Notes under the pieces: model-generated
What the model saw: only the letters and a program-made list of their open reading frames with translations
Databases searched by the model: none
Told to the model about the DNA's origin: nothing
DNA from: Silene conica
Lineage: Eukaryota; Streptophyta; Magnoliopsida; Caryophyllales; Caryophyllaceae
Direction of reading: 5' to 3'
NCBI GenBank assembly: GCA_029255685.2
Contig: CM055314.2
Coordinates: 45,528,772 to 45,592,771 of the forward strand
Length of the DNA: 64,000 nt
In this document: positions 33,267 through 43,684 of the stretch, one piece after another
How the letters are laid out: each line of letters begins with the position of its first letter
Position numbering within the stretch: position 1 is the first letter of the stretch
Program-made: the position numbers and the translations under genes

Positions 33267-36200
33267 CTACAACTTAGGAACACATCCAATTCCCATGGAA
33301 TGAATGTGCCCTTCATGCTTATCACGTGGTAATGCTTTTGTGAGAGGATCGGCTATGTTGTCATCCGTAGCGATCTTATCAATGAAAATCTCCTTTTGCT
33401 CCACGTAATCTCTGATTAGATGACCTTTCCGTTGTACATGCCTAGCCTTGTTGCTAGACTTATGCTCCTTAGCTTGGAAGATGGCACCTTTATTATCACA
33501 ATAAACGGTGATTGGGTCATTCGAACTAGGCACTACTGATAGTCCTTGTAAGAATTGACGCATCCATATTGCTTCCTTAGCTGCTTCTGAGGCGGCATAG
33601 TACTCGGACTCAGTCGTAGAATCTGCTGTAACACTCTGTTTAGAACTTTTCCAGCTGACAGCAGCGCCATTAAGAGTAAAGACAAATCCAGACTGAGATT
33701 TCGAGTCATCTCGATCTGTTTGGAAGCTAGCATCTGCGTAACCCGTGGCGCAGAGCGTTGAGTCGCCTCCATAAGTCAATCCCCAATCTTTAGTCCTCCG
33801 TAGGTACTTAAGAATGTTTTTCACGGCCATCCAGTGTGGTTCACCTGGATGAGCTTGGAATCGACTGGTCATACTCAATGCATATGCAACGTCTGGACGT
33901 GTGCATATCATGGCATACATGATCGATCCTATTGCCGAAGCATAAGGAATCCGACTCATACGCTCTTTCTCTTCCACTGACTTAGCTTCTTGAGTCTTGC
34001 TCAAGTGAAGCCCAGGAGTCATAGGAAGGAACCCCTTCTTGGAGTTCGTCATGCTGAATCTCTCCAGAATCTTCTCTATATAAGATTCCTGACTGAGAGA
34101 CAACATCCGTCGTGATCTATCCCTGTAGATACGGATGCCCAAAATTCTTTGTGCCTCTCCCAGATCTTTCATCTGGAAATGGTTTTTCAACCATGCTTTA
34201 ACCGAAGATAAGAGAGGTATGTCATTCCCAATCAAGAGTATGTCATCGACATACAGTACTAGGAATACAATCTTACTCCCACTCGACTTGATATAGAGAC
34301 ATGGTTCCTCGACTGATCGAATGAACCCATTCTCTTTTATCACTTGGTCGAAGCGATGATTCCAACTCCGCGATGCTTGCTTAAGTCCATAGATGGAACG
34401 CTTAAGCTTGCAAACTTTCTTAGGATGTGCTGGATCGATAAAACCCTCGGGTTGTACCATGTACAACTCTTCCTCCAAATAACCGTTTAAGAAGGCGGTT
34501 TTAACGTCCATTTGCCATATTTCATAGTCATGAAATGCGGCGATCGCTATGATAATCCGAATGGAACGTAGCATGACTACGGGTGCAAAGATCTCATCGT
34601 AGTGCAAGCCTGGCACTTGGGTGAAACCTTTAGCAACTAGTCTAGCCTTATGGATATCTTGTTGTCCTTCCACGGCATGCTTTATCTTGTAAAGCCATTT
34701 GCATTGAAGGGGACGTACCTTTGCAGGTAGGTCCACAAGATCCCACACGTTGTTCTCATACATGGAGTCCATCTCGGATTGCATGGCTTCTAGCCATAGC
34801 TTTGAGTCAGAACTGGTCATGGCACCTTTATAGGTTGTGGGTTCATTACCCTCTAGGAGTAAGACGTCATCTGTATCGTGTTCCTCGACCATACCAATGT
34901 ATCTGTCCGGTGGAATAGAGACTCTTCCTGACCTCCTAGGTTCCTCAGGGATATCTACCGCAGCCTCGGTTGAAGGTACTGTTTCCTCCAATGGTTGCTC
35001 GGTAGTTGGTTCTTGAACCTCCGATAACTCGAAGGTTCTATTACTCGACTTGTTCTCGAGAAATTCTTTCTCTAAGAACGTCGCACTAGCCGCAACAAAT
35101 ACACGTTGTTCGGTAGGCGAGTAGAAGTAATGACCAAACGTTCCCTTTGGATACCCTATAAAGTATGTCTTGACCGATCGCGGGCCGAGCTTATCCTCGT
35201 GTCTCCACTTGACATAAGCCTCGCAGCCCCAAACCCGAATAAAGGACAAGTTAGGGACCGTTCCCTTCCATAACTCGAATGGAGTCTTGTCAACAGCTTT
35301 AGACGGACTTCGGTTAAGTATTAGAGCGGCCGACAAAAGAGCATAGCCCCACAATGAATCAGGCACAACGGTGTGACTCATCATAAATCGAACCATATCA
35401 AGTAAAGTTCGATTTCTCCGTTCGGACACACCATTTAATTGTGGTGTTCCAGGTGGAGTCAACTGTAGCACGATCCCACAGTCTTTTAGGTGTTGATCAA
35501 ACTCGCGTGAAAGATACTCACCACCACGATCCGAGCGTAGTGCTTTAATCTTTCTACCCAGCTGGTTCTGTACCCGATTCTGGTATTCTTTGAGCTTGTC
35601 AAAGGATTCACTTTTGTGTTTCATCAAGTAGACATAGCCATATCTACTCAAATCATCCGTGAAAGTGATGAAATACCTATAGCCTTCTCGTGCGTTGATC
35701 GACATAGGGCCACATACGTCCGTATGTATGAGTCCTAATAGGTCGGCAGCGCGCATTCCAACACCTTTGAAGGAAATACGAGTCATTTTGCCGATGAGAC
35801 ATGATTCACACGTGCCATATGATTCGAAATCAAAGGGCGAAATAGCTCCATTCTGTATGAGCTGTTTAACGCGTTTCTCATTTATGTGTCCCATACGACA
35901 ATGCCATAGGTAAGTTTGATCTTTGTCACCTACCTTTATTCTTTTATTATTCACATGTAATATCTCGGTAGTTTGATCTAAAACATAAATTCCATTCATG
36001 GAAACTGCCTTGCCATAAATCATATTGTGTAAGGAGAAAATACAGCTATTATTCTCTATTACAAATGAAAAACCAAGTTTGTCAAGTGCAGAAACTGAAA
36101 TAATGTTTTTGGATAAACTAGGAACATAATAACAGTTATATAAAAATAACTCGAATCCACTTGGAAGCTGGATTACGTATGTTCCCTTCGAGACTGCAGC

Positions 36201-36401
36201 CACACGTGCTCCATTCCCGACACGCAGGTCCACCTCACCCTTGGTTAGGGGTTCTTGGTTTCGGAGGCCCTGCACATGATTACATAGATGAGAACCACAA
36301 CCAGTATCAAGTACCCAAGTTCGGCTACTTGCGTGGTTAATCTCAATCATGTGAATAAAAGAAGAAGAAGACATACCAACAGGAGTAACACGGCCTGTCT
36401 A
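33267..36401 (-). CDS. pol: Element C Pol (protease, integrase, RT, RNase H), downstream of an in-frame UAG
   Basis: 1,035 residues from the first ATG (36374), in the same frame as gag; the stop at 36399-36401 separates them. Protease LDTGCGSH near the N-terminus, pre-integrase HCRMGH...CESC, integrase with D, D and E all present (the last in GVSERRN), RT with YVDD and RNase H with YADASFQTD, TTESEYYA and YCDNKGA. Near-identical to the Pol half of E. Translation needs readthrough of the UAG or internal initiation; otherwise Pol is silent. All catalytic residues I checked are intact, unlike E. Confidence 0.92.
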
Positions 36402-37298
36402 AATGTCCTCGCGATACACGGGGCATAAGCGCCTCCAATGCCCTGTCTTGTGGCAATGGTGACATTCCATGCTTGTATCCTTGCTCTTTGTCTTGCCTTG
36501 TGAGTTACTCGACTCACCAGGCCCACTCTTAGCAAATCCTGGTTTCTTGAACCTGGGCCTACCTACCGCTAGGTCGCCCTGAGCTTTAGCCTTCCCTTTA
36601 CCTTTTCCCTTACTAGAGATCATGAGAACATCCTGCTTTAGACTCCCACTCAACTTTAGATCCTTCTCAGTCTGTACGAGAAGGGAGTGGAGCTCATGGG
36701 GAGTCTTCTTCATGTCGTTCATGTAGTAGTTGGCCCTAAAGAGGGCGAACCCATCATGAAGCGAATGAAGCATGCGATCAACGATGATGTTCTCACTGAT
36801 CTTGCAGTTTAGGGTCTCCAGTTTCTCGATATTCTCAATCATGTTGAGAATATGTGGGCTAACAGCTTGGCCCTTCTGGAGTTTCGCCTCAAAGAAGCGA
36901 CAGGTATGCTCATAAGAAACAATTCTCGGAGCCTTGGAGAATTCGTTAGTGAGCGTGGTGAAAATCTTGTTTGCACCATGGGTTATGAAGCGTCTTTGCA
37001 AATTAGATTCCATTGCATAGATGAGTACGTTCTTTATCGCACCCGCTTCCATGACGAAGTCGCTATGAGCGCGAACATCGTTGGCTCTAGCTCCAGTTCC
37101 TGGGTGTGCCGGAATGGGCTCAGTTAAAAACTTAAGCTTTCCGTCAGCAATGGCAGCATTCCATAGTGCTGCCTCCCAGTCAGAGAAGTTTGACCCATCA
37201 TTCCTCAGTCTAGTTGACTGATTCATGGAGTCCATGAAGGCTTTTAGCCAGGATTCACGTGCTAGCTTGGCACTTGGCATTGGGTCTTCACCAGCCAT
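36399..37298 (-). CDS. gag: Element C Gag
   Basis: 299 residues beginning MAGEDPMPSAKLARESW and ending in the UAG after ...CPVYREDI. The N-terminal Gag domain and a glycine/lysine-rich linker precede a CCHC zinc knuckle (C279, C282, H287; the last Cys, in the motif HWRRLC, is 292). In E the frame continues K-A-G-R into protease; here three substitutions turn that point into TAG ACA. The product would be a full Gag without Pol. The start ATG follows the inferred splice acceptor by about 38 nt. Confidence 0.93.
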   Translation of the reverse strand: MAGEDPMPSAKLARESWLKAFMDSMNQSTRLRNDGSNFSDWEAALWNAAIADGKLKFLTEPIPAHPGTGARANDVRAHSDFVMEAGAIKNVLIYAMESNLQRRFITHGANKIFTTLTNEFSKAPRIVSYEHTCRFFEAKLQKGQAVSPHILNMIENIEKLETLNCKISENIIVDRMLHSLHDGFALFRANYYMNDMKKTPHELHSLLVQTEKDLKLSGSLKQDVLMISSKGKGKGKAKAQGDLAVGRPRFKKPGFAKSGPGESSNSQGKTKSKDTSMECHHCHKTGHWRRLCPVYREDI

Positions 37299-37335
37299 TT
37301 TAGTTTTACAGCAGTTTTAATGAACGTGTTCTACA

Positions 37336-37636
37336 CTGAAAAGAAGATAAAACAAAACCATATAAGCAACTTATTGTTGTGATTTAAGTCTATATTAAAT
37401 TGAATTTAAACTCGTAGACTCATGCATTTATATAATTGATCTCCCTCAAGAATTATATAAACGATCCCAAGACTCAATTTCCGTATATTGATAAGCCCAC
37501 AGTTTGGCTAATTCCAATCGTTGGAACTCTTGGTCGATAGATTTCCGTATATCTATCTATTAGTCCATCTCAGTCACTGGAATATTATCGAGTGACCATG
37601 ATGTTGAGATAAAATAAATCATCTGTTCCCACTTAC
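37336..37636 (-). other. Candidate leader intron, element C
   Basis: On the minus strand GTAAGT starts at 37636 and a pyrimidine-rich acceptor ending TTTTCAG finishes at 37336. It is 301 nt, exactly as in E. Confidence 0.55.
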
Positions 37637-38643
37637 CCGACGTAGAAGGGGTCATATTATGCCTACCGACGAAGAAGGGATTCATGGGAGGCTGATTTAT
37701 AAAGACTAATCTCAATTTTTGGTTATACGAGGAAGACCCCATCAACTCTTATTTATCCATATTTAAGTGAACTAAAAACTAGCATTTGCGTGAATGAATT
37801 AAATAAAGTGATGGCTTTTAAATTGACATGTGACATCTGTATTGTCAAAGAAAACTAACGCGAGACCTCTACATGAGTCAGTTTTCAGGCATGATATAGG
37901 TGGTTTGGTTTTTAGGCGGAATATGATGCAAGCTATTATCGAAGAAAGCATAAAGGTAAATGCAATAAACGTAAATAAAAGTCCTAGTGTGGCCTATCCT
38001 ACCAAAATAAACATAAAACAACTTGGAATCCACCGTTGGACCCTAGAAGCTTGTCTTGATGTTCTATCTTGGTCCTTGCAGCGGAAGTGAGCATCCGGTC
38101 TCCGTCTTGTCTTTGGTCTTCACAAAATTACTAATTTAAATTACAAAAGTAATCCTAGATACATTCTAATTTAAATACAAAAGTAATTACATGGCAAAAA
38201 CCCAAAACGGAGATTCAAGATCTCAAAATTACAAGCAAGATCGTGTCCCTTCATTACGGTGACACAATCTTCTAAGGCCACACTAAGTTACAACCGTTTG
38301 CAAAAATTAAATACGTTATTGAAAGCATTCAAGGCATTCACAAGACGATAAATAAAATGCATCAACTAAATAAAATTTATACATGACATAATACTGTTAT
38401 TATGATTAATAAATTTATACCAAACCACCTTTTAAGATTAAAATTAAGTGACTATACCGTTTTAATCACCAATTTTAACAAACATATAATCCATTATTTT
38501 AAACTGTTTTAAAACAATATGTATCAAACGAGGGTGAACCGTTTCACTAAATAATACACTATTTCCGTATATAGTATATTATTTTAAGCCATGTGAAAAT
38601 AAGAAACAAGTTATTTTCGAAAATAAACACCCCGAAACGAGAG

Positions 38644-38956
38644 CACTCGATCGAGTAACAGGGGCACTCGATCGAGTGTCAGGGTCACTCGATCGAGTGC
38701 AGCAGGGCTCGATCGAGTGGCACGTAAAAACTGCAAATCGCTGCACTTTTAAATTAAAACGGGTTTATAACATGGATTTAAAACGTGTAAATCATAAATA
38801 AACAACAACAAAAGATTCACATATTGCTAAAAATATCGATTAATTAACAATATGCAAATTATAATCGAAAAACAAGATCGATTTCTCACAAAAATCACAC
38901 GCACGGGCCTGGTACGAGGGCACTCGATCGAGTGCAACTGGTACTCGATCGAGTGC
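38644..38956. repeat. Palindrome array (CTCGATCGAG) in element C leader
   Basis: Four copies of the palindrome CTCGATCGAG at 38644-38719 and two at 38930-38956, usually extended to CACTCGATCGAGTG. The proximal cluster is about 80 nt from the primer-binding site, and the same two-cluster layout occurs in E. Confidence 0.9.
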
Positions 38957-39032
38957 CTAAGCACAGTGTACGGTTTTCAAAATTTTTTTAAAACTTATGA
39001 AAGACACAATTGTAAAATTTTCATGGCCTAAG

Positions 39033-39044
39033 GCTCTGATACCA
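39033..39044 (-). other. Primer-binding site, element C
   Basis: Minus-strand TGGTATCAGAGC two bases inside the 5' LTR; initiator tRNA-Met primer. Confidence 0.95.
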
Positions 39045-39046
39045 CT

Positions 39047-40044
39047 TGTGGGAAATATAGCATGTATTCACCCTAAACTTGCAGGATTATAATGAAATAT
39101 GCAATTGTGAATATCGTCATAAGATTAAAAACATGAGAAAAGAAGTACAACCTTTAGTCCTCGCGCAAAAGGCCTAAGAACAGGAATTAATGCAAATTCC
39201 CTCCTATAACTTGCACCCAAGACTTAGTTTGAGACGTGGCCGCGTGTGCTAGAAATCCTCTCCAATTGCCTTGCAATATAGGGAGAGCCCTTGAGGTTTT
39301 AGATGTGAGATCTGAGGTTTTGGGAGAAGAATGCTCTCAAACCCTAATTTTACCCTGAGATAATTTAACAGTGCACCAAGAGTAAGTGACATAAGGAGAA
39401 AAACTCTCCTTATGTAGTCTCTAGGTTTCGGCCGAATTAGGGTTTGGGTAGGAGTGGGCTTTCCACTCTTACCTTATCCCAATGCGTGATTCGACCCAAT
39501 TGCTTAAATATAATTCGCGGGTTTATCATTATAAATCGTAACATGTTATCAGATATTAATACAGTCGATATATTAATAACGGTCTGATAAAATACGATAT
39601 TGTATAATTACCCAAATTAATATAACTGTTTATATTAATACGCAAATACAATATTTAATTAAATATAACCGTTTATATTTAATTTACGAATTAATCATGT
39701 AATCCGTATTAGCTAAAATTATTTAATCCGTATTAAATAATAATCTCAACATCTTATTGACTAATTTAATAGTCAATACCTCTGACTAACCGTTTAGTCA
39801 TATCCGGCAAAATGTGACTGTATTTTCATACCTTCACATCTCTCAAACGTGTCCTATAGGTGTGACGTATAGGGACCAGTTGATCACCGCCATCCGTATG
39901 ACAATAACGTCAAATTTATCTAGCAAGCCAACCGTTATTGATAAACGTGGATCAACTGGTAATAATACAAAAGTATGCCCTTGTGATCCTTAAAGAGATT
40001 TAATAAGTCATTGTACTTAATTGTCAAGGACACCAGCCCCAACA
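39047..40044 (-). repeat. Element C 5' LTR
   Basis: 998 bp, begins TGTTGGGG on the minus strand at 40044 and ends CCCACA at 39047. Inverted-repeat arms at 39875-39885 and 39950-39960. Confidence 0.96.
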
Positions 40045-42538
40045 TTGGTGCCCATGGCCTAGGCATTGCTCGGCCATTGGTGCCCATGGCCAAGGCATTG
40101 CTCTGTCATTGGTGCCCATGGCGACCCATGGCCTAGGCAGTGACCGAGCATTGGTACCCATGGCGACCCATGGCCAAGGTAGTGCTCGGTCATTGGTGCC
40201 CATGGCCTGGGCAGTGCTCGGTCTTTGGCGACCCATGGCCTAGGGAGTGCTCAGTCATTCGTGCCCATGGCGTAGGCAGTGCTCGGGCATTGGTGCCCTT
40301 GGCCTAGGCAGTGCTCGGGCATCGGTGCCCATAGCCTAGGCAGTGCTCGGGCATTGGTGCCCCTGCCCTAGGCAGTGCTCGGCATTGGTGCCCATGGCGA
40401 CCCATGGCCTAGGCAGTGACTAAGCATTGGTGCCCATGGCCTAGGCAGTGCTCCGTCATTGGTGCCCATGGCGACCCATGGCCTAGGCAGTGACCGATCA
40501 TTGGTGCCCATGGCCTAGGTAGTGCTCGGGCATTGGTGCCAATCGCCTAGGAAGTGCTCGGCCATTGGTGCCCATGGCCAAGGCATTGCTCCGTCATTGG
40601 TGCCCATGGCATGGGCAGTGCTCGGTCATTGGTGCCCATGGCCTGGGCAGCGCTCGGTCTTCGGTGCCCATGGCCTAGGGAGTGCTCAGTCATTCGTGCC
40701 CATGGCGTAGGCAGTGCTCGGGCATTGGTGCCCATGGCCTATGCAATGCTCGGCCATTGGTGCCCATGGCCTATGCAGTGCTCGGTCATTGTTGTCCATA
40801 CCCTCGGCAGTGCTCGGGCTTTGGTTCCCATGGCCTAGGCAGTGGTCGGCAATTGGTACCCATGGCCTAGGCAGTGCTCGGTCATTGGTGCCCATGGCCT
40901 AGGCATTGCTCGGTCAGTGGTGTCCATGGCCTAGGCAGTGCTTGGTCATTGGTGCCCATGGCCTAGGCAGTGCTCGGTCATTGGTGCCCATGGCCTGGGC
41001 AGTGCTCGGCCATTTGTGCCCTTGGCCTAGGCTGCGCTCGGCCATTGGTGCCCATGGCCTAGGTAGTGCTGGGCCATTAGTCCCCAAGGCCAAGGCAATG
41101 CTCGATCATTGGTGCCTATGGCCTAGGCATTGCTTGGTCATTGGAACCCATGGCCTTGGCTGCAGGGTCATTGGTGCCCATGGCCTAGGCAGTGCTCGGT
41201 CATTGGTGCCCATGGCCTAGGCAATGCTCGGTCTTTGGTGCCCATGGCCTAGGCAGTGCTCGGGCATTGGTGCCCATGGCCTAGGCATTGCTCGGCCATT
41301 GGTGCCCATGGCCAAGGCATTGCTCTATCATTGGTGCCCATGGCGACCCATGGCCTAGGCAGTGACCGAGCATTGGTACCCATGGCGACCCATGGCCAAG
41401 GTAGTGCTCGGTCATTGGTGCCCAAGGCCTAGGCAGTGCTCGGTCATTGGTGCCCATGGCCTAGGCAGTGCTCGGTCATTGGTGCCCATGGCCTGGGGAG
41501 TGCTCGGTCATTAGTGACCATTGCGTAGGCAGTGCTCGGGCATTGGTGCCCATGGTCTAGGCAGTGCTCGGTCATTGTTGTCCATGCCCTAGGCAGTGCT
41601 CGGCCATTGGTGCCCATGACCTAGGCAGTGGTCGGCAATTGGTGCCCATTGCCTAGGCAGTGCTCGGTCATTGGTGCCCATGGCCTAGGCAGTGGGCGGC
41701 AATTGGTGCCCATTGCCTAGGCAGTGGTCGGCAATTGGTGCCCATTGCCTAGGCAGTGCTCGGTCAGTGGTGTCCATGGCCTAGGCAATGCTCGGTCATT
41801 GGTGCCCATGGCCTAGGCAGTGCTCGGTCATTGGTGCCCATGGCCTGGGCAGTGCTCGGTCTTTGGTGCCCATGGCCTAGGGAGTGCTCGGTCATTAGTG
41901 CCTATGGCGTAGGCAGTGCGCGGGCATTGGTGCCCATGGCCTAGGCAGTGCTCGGGCATTGGTGCCCATGGCCTAGCTTAGGCAGTGCTCGGCCATTGGT
42001 GCCCATGGCCTGGACAGTGCTCGGTCATTGTTGTCCATGCCCTAGGCAATGCTCAACCATTGGTGCCCATGGCCTAGGCAGTGCTCGAGCATTGGTGCCC
42101 AAGGCCTAGGCAGTGCTCGGCAATTGATGCGCATGGCCTAGGCAGTGGGCGGCCATTGGTGCCCATGGCCTAGGCAGTGCTCGGTCATTGGTGCCCATGG
42201 CCTATGCAGTGCTCGGGCATTGGTACCCATGGCCTAGGCAATGGTCGGCAATTGGTGCCCATGGCCTAGGCAGTGGGCGTCCATTGGTGCCCATGGCCTA
42301 GGCAGTGCTCGGTCATTGGTGCCCATGGCGACCCATGGCCTAGGCAGTGACCGATCATTGGTGCCCATGGCCTAGGTAGTGCTCAGGCATTGGTGCCCAT
42401 GGCCTAGGCAATGCTCGGCCATTGGTGCCCATGGCCAAGGCATTGCTCCGTCATTGGTGCCCATGGCGACCCATGGCCTTTGCAGTGACCGAGCATTGGT
42501 GCCCATGGCCTAGGCAGTGCTCGGTCATTGGTGCCCAT

Positions 42539-42599
42539 TGTCACGGGGTGATTTCTCGGGAGGGGAAATGTCCGTGCGCCAGTCAAGCGAACCGTGACA
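42539..42599. mobile_element. 61-bp MITE-like insert, copy 1
   Basis: Non-satellite segment bounded by TGTCACGG and CCGTGACA, a perfect 8-bp terminal inverted repeat. Flanks read CCAT on the left and TCAT on the right. It could be a tiny non-autonomous DNA transposon or a deletion derivative of a larger one; no transposase is present. Confidence 0.6.
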
Positions 42600-43623
42600 T
42601 CATGGCCTAGGCAGTGCCCGACCATTGGTGCCCATGGCATAGGGAGTGCTCGGCATTGGTTCCCATGGCGACCCAAGGCCTAGGCAGTGACTACGCATTG
42701 GTGCCCATGGCCTAGGCAGTGCTCGGTCATTGGTCCCCATGGCCTAGGCAGTGGTCGGCAATTGGTGCCCATGGCTAAGGCAGTGGGCGACCATTGGTGC
42801 CCATGGCCTAGGCAGTGCACGGTCTATGGTGCCCATGACCTAGGTAGTGCTCGGTCATTGGTGCCCATGGCCTAGGCAGTGCTCGGCCATTGGTGGCCAA
42901 GGCCTAGCCAGTGCTCGGCCATTGGTGCCCATGGCCTAGGCAGTGATCGGTCATTGTTGTCCATGCCTTAGGCAGTGCTCGGCCATTGGTGCCCATGGCC
43001 TAGGCAGTGCACGAGCATTGGTGCCAATGGCCTAAGCAGTGCTCGGGCATTGGTGCGCATGGCCTAGGCAGTGGTCGGCAATTGGTGCGCATGGCCTAGG
43101 CAGTGGGCGGCCATTGGTGCCCATGGCCTAGGCAGTGCTCGGTCATTGGTGCCCATGGCCTATGCAGTGCTCGGGCATTGGTACCCATGGCCTAGGCAGT
43201 GGTCGGCAATTGGTGCCCATGGCTTAGGCAGTGGGCGTCCATTGGTGCCCATGGCCTAGGCAGTGCTCGGTCATTGGTGCCCATGGCCTAGGCAGTGCTC
43301 GGCATTAGTGCCCATGGCGACCCATGGCCTAGGCAGTGACTAAGCATTGGTGCCCATGGCCTAGGCAGTGCTCGGACATTGGTCCCCATGGCCTAGGCAG
43401 TGGTCGGCAATTGGTGCCCACGGCTTAGGCAGTGGGCGACCATTGGTACCCATAGCCTAGGTAGTGCTCAGGCATTGGTGCCCATGGCCTAGACAATGCT
43501 CAGCCATTGGTGCCCATGGCCAAGGCATTGCTCCGTCATTGGTGCCCATGGCGACCCATGGCATTTGCAGTGACCGAGCATTGGTGCCCATGGCCTAGGC
43601 AGTGCTCGGTCATTGGTGCCCAT

Positions 43624-43684
43624 TGTCACGGGGTGATTTCTCGGGAGGGGAAATGTCCGTGCGCCACTTAAGCGAACCGTGACA
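43624..43684. mobile_element. 61-bp MITE-like insert, copy 2
   Basis: Same 61-bp segment with the same termini and two internal differences from copy 1. It is flanked on both sides by CCAT (43620-43623 and 43685-43688), a candidate 4-bp target duplication in the satellite motif GCCCATGG. Confidence 0.62.

Larger units (their letters stand above)
37299..39032 (-). other. Element C leader (untranslated)
   Basis: 1.73 kb with no convincing gene. It contains the candidate intron 37336-37636, the conserved CCCATGAATCCCTTCTTC block (ATG 37685-37683) and, near the primer site, six palindromic CTCGATCGAG words in two clusters. Confidence 0.8.
31407..40044 (-). mobile_element. Element C: complete Ty1/copia LTR retrotransposon in satellite
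   Basis: 8,638 bp on the minus strand. LTRs of 998 bp at 39047-40044 (5') and 31407-32404 (3') differ at about six positions. A perfect TTGGT target duplication lies at 31402-31406 and 40045-40049, inside the satellite motif CATTGGTGCCC. It has primer site, leader, gag, pol and polypurine tract in normal order. Gag and pol are in one frame but separated by a UAG. It belongs to the same family group as D and E and is the same length as E. Confidence 0.97.
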
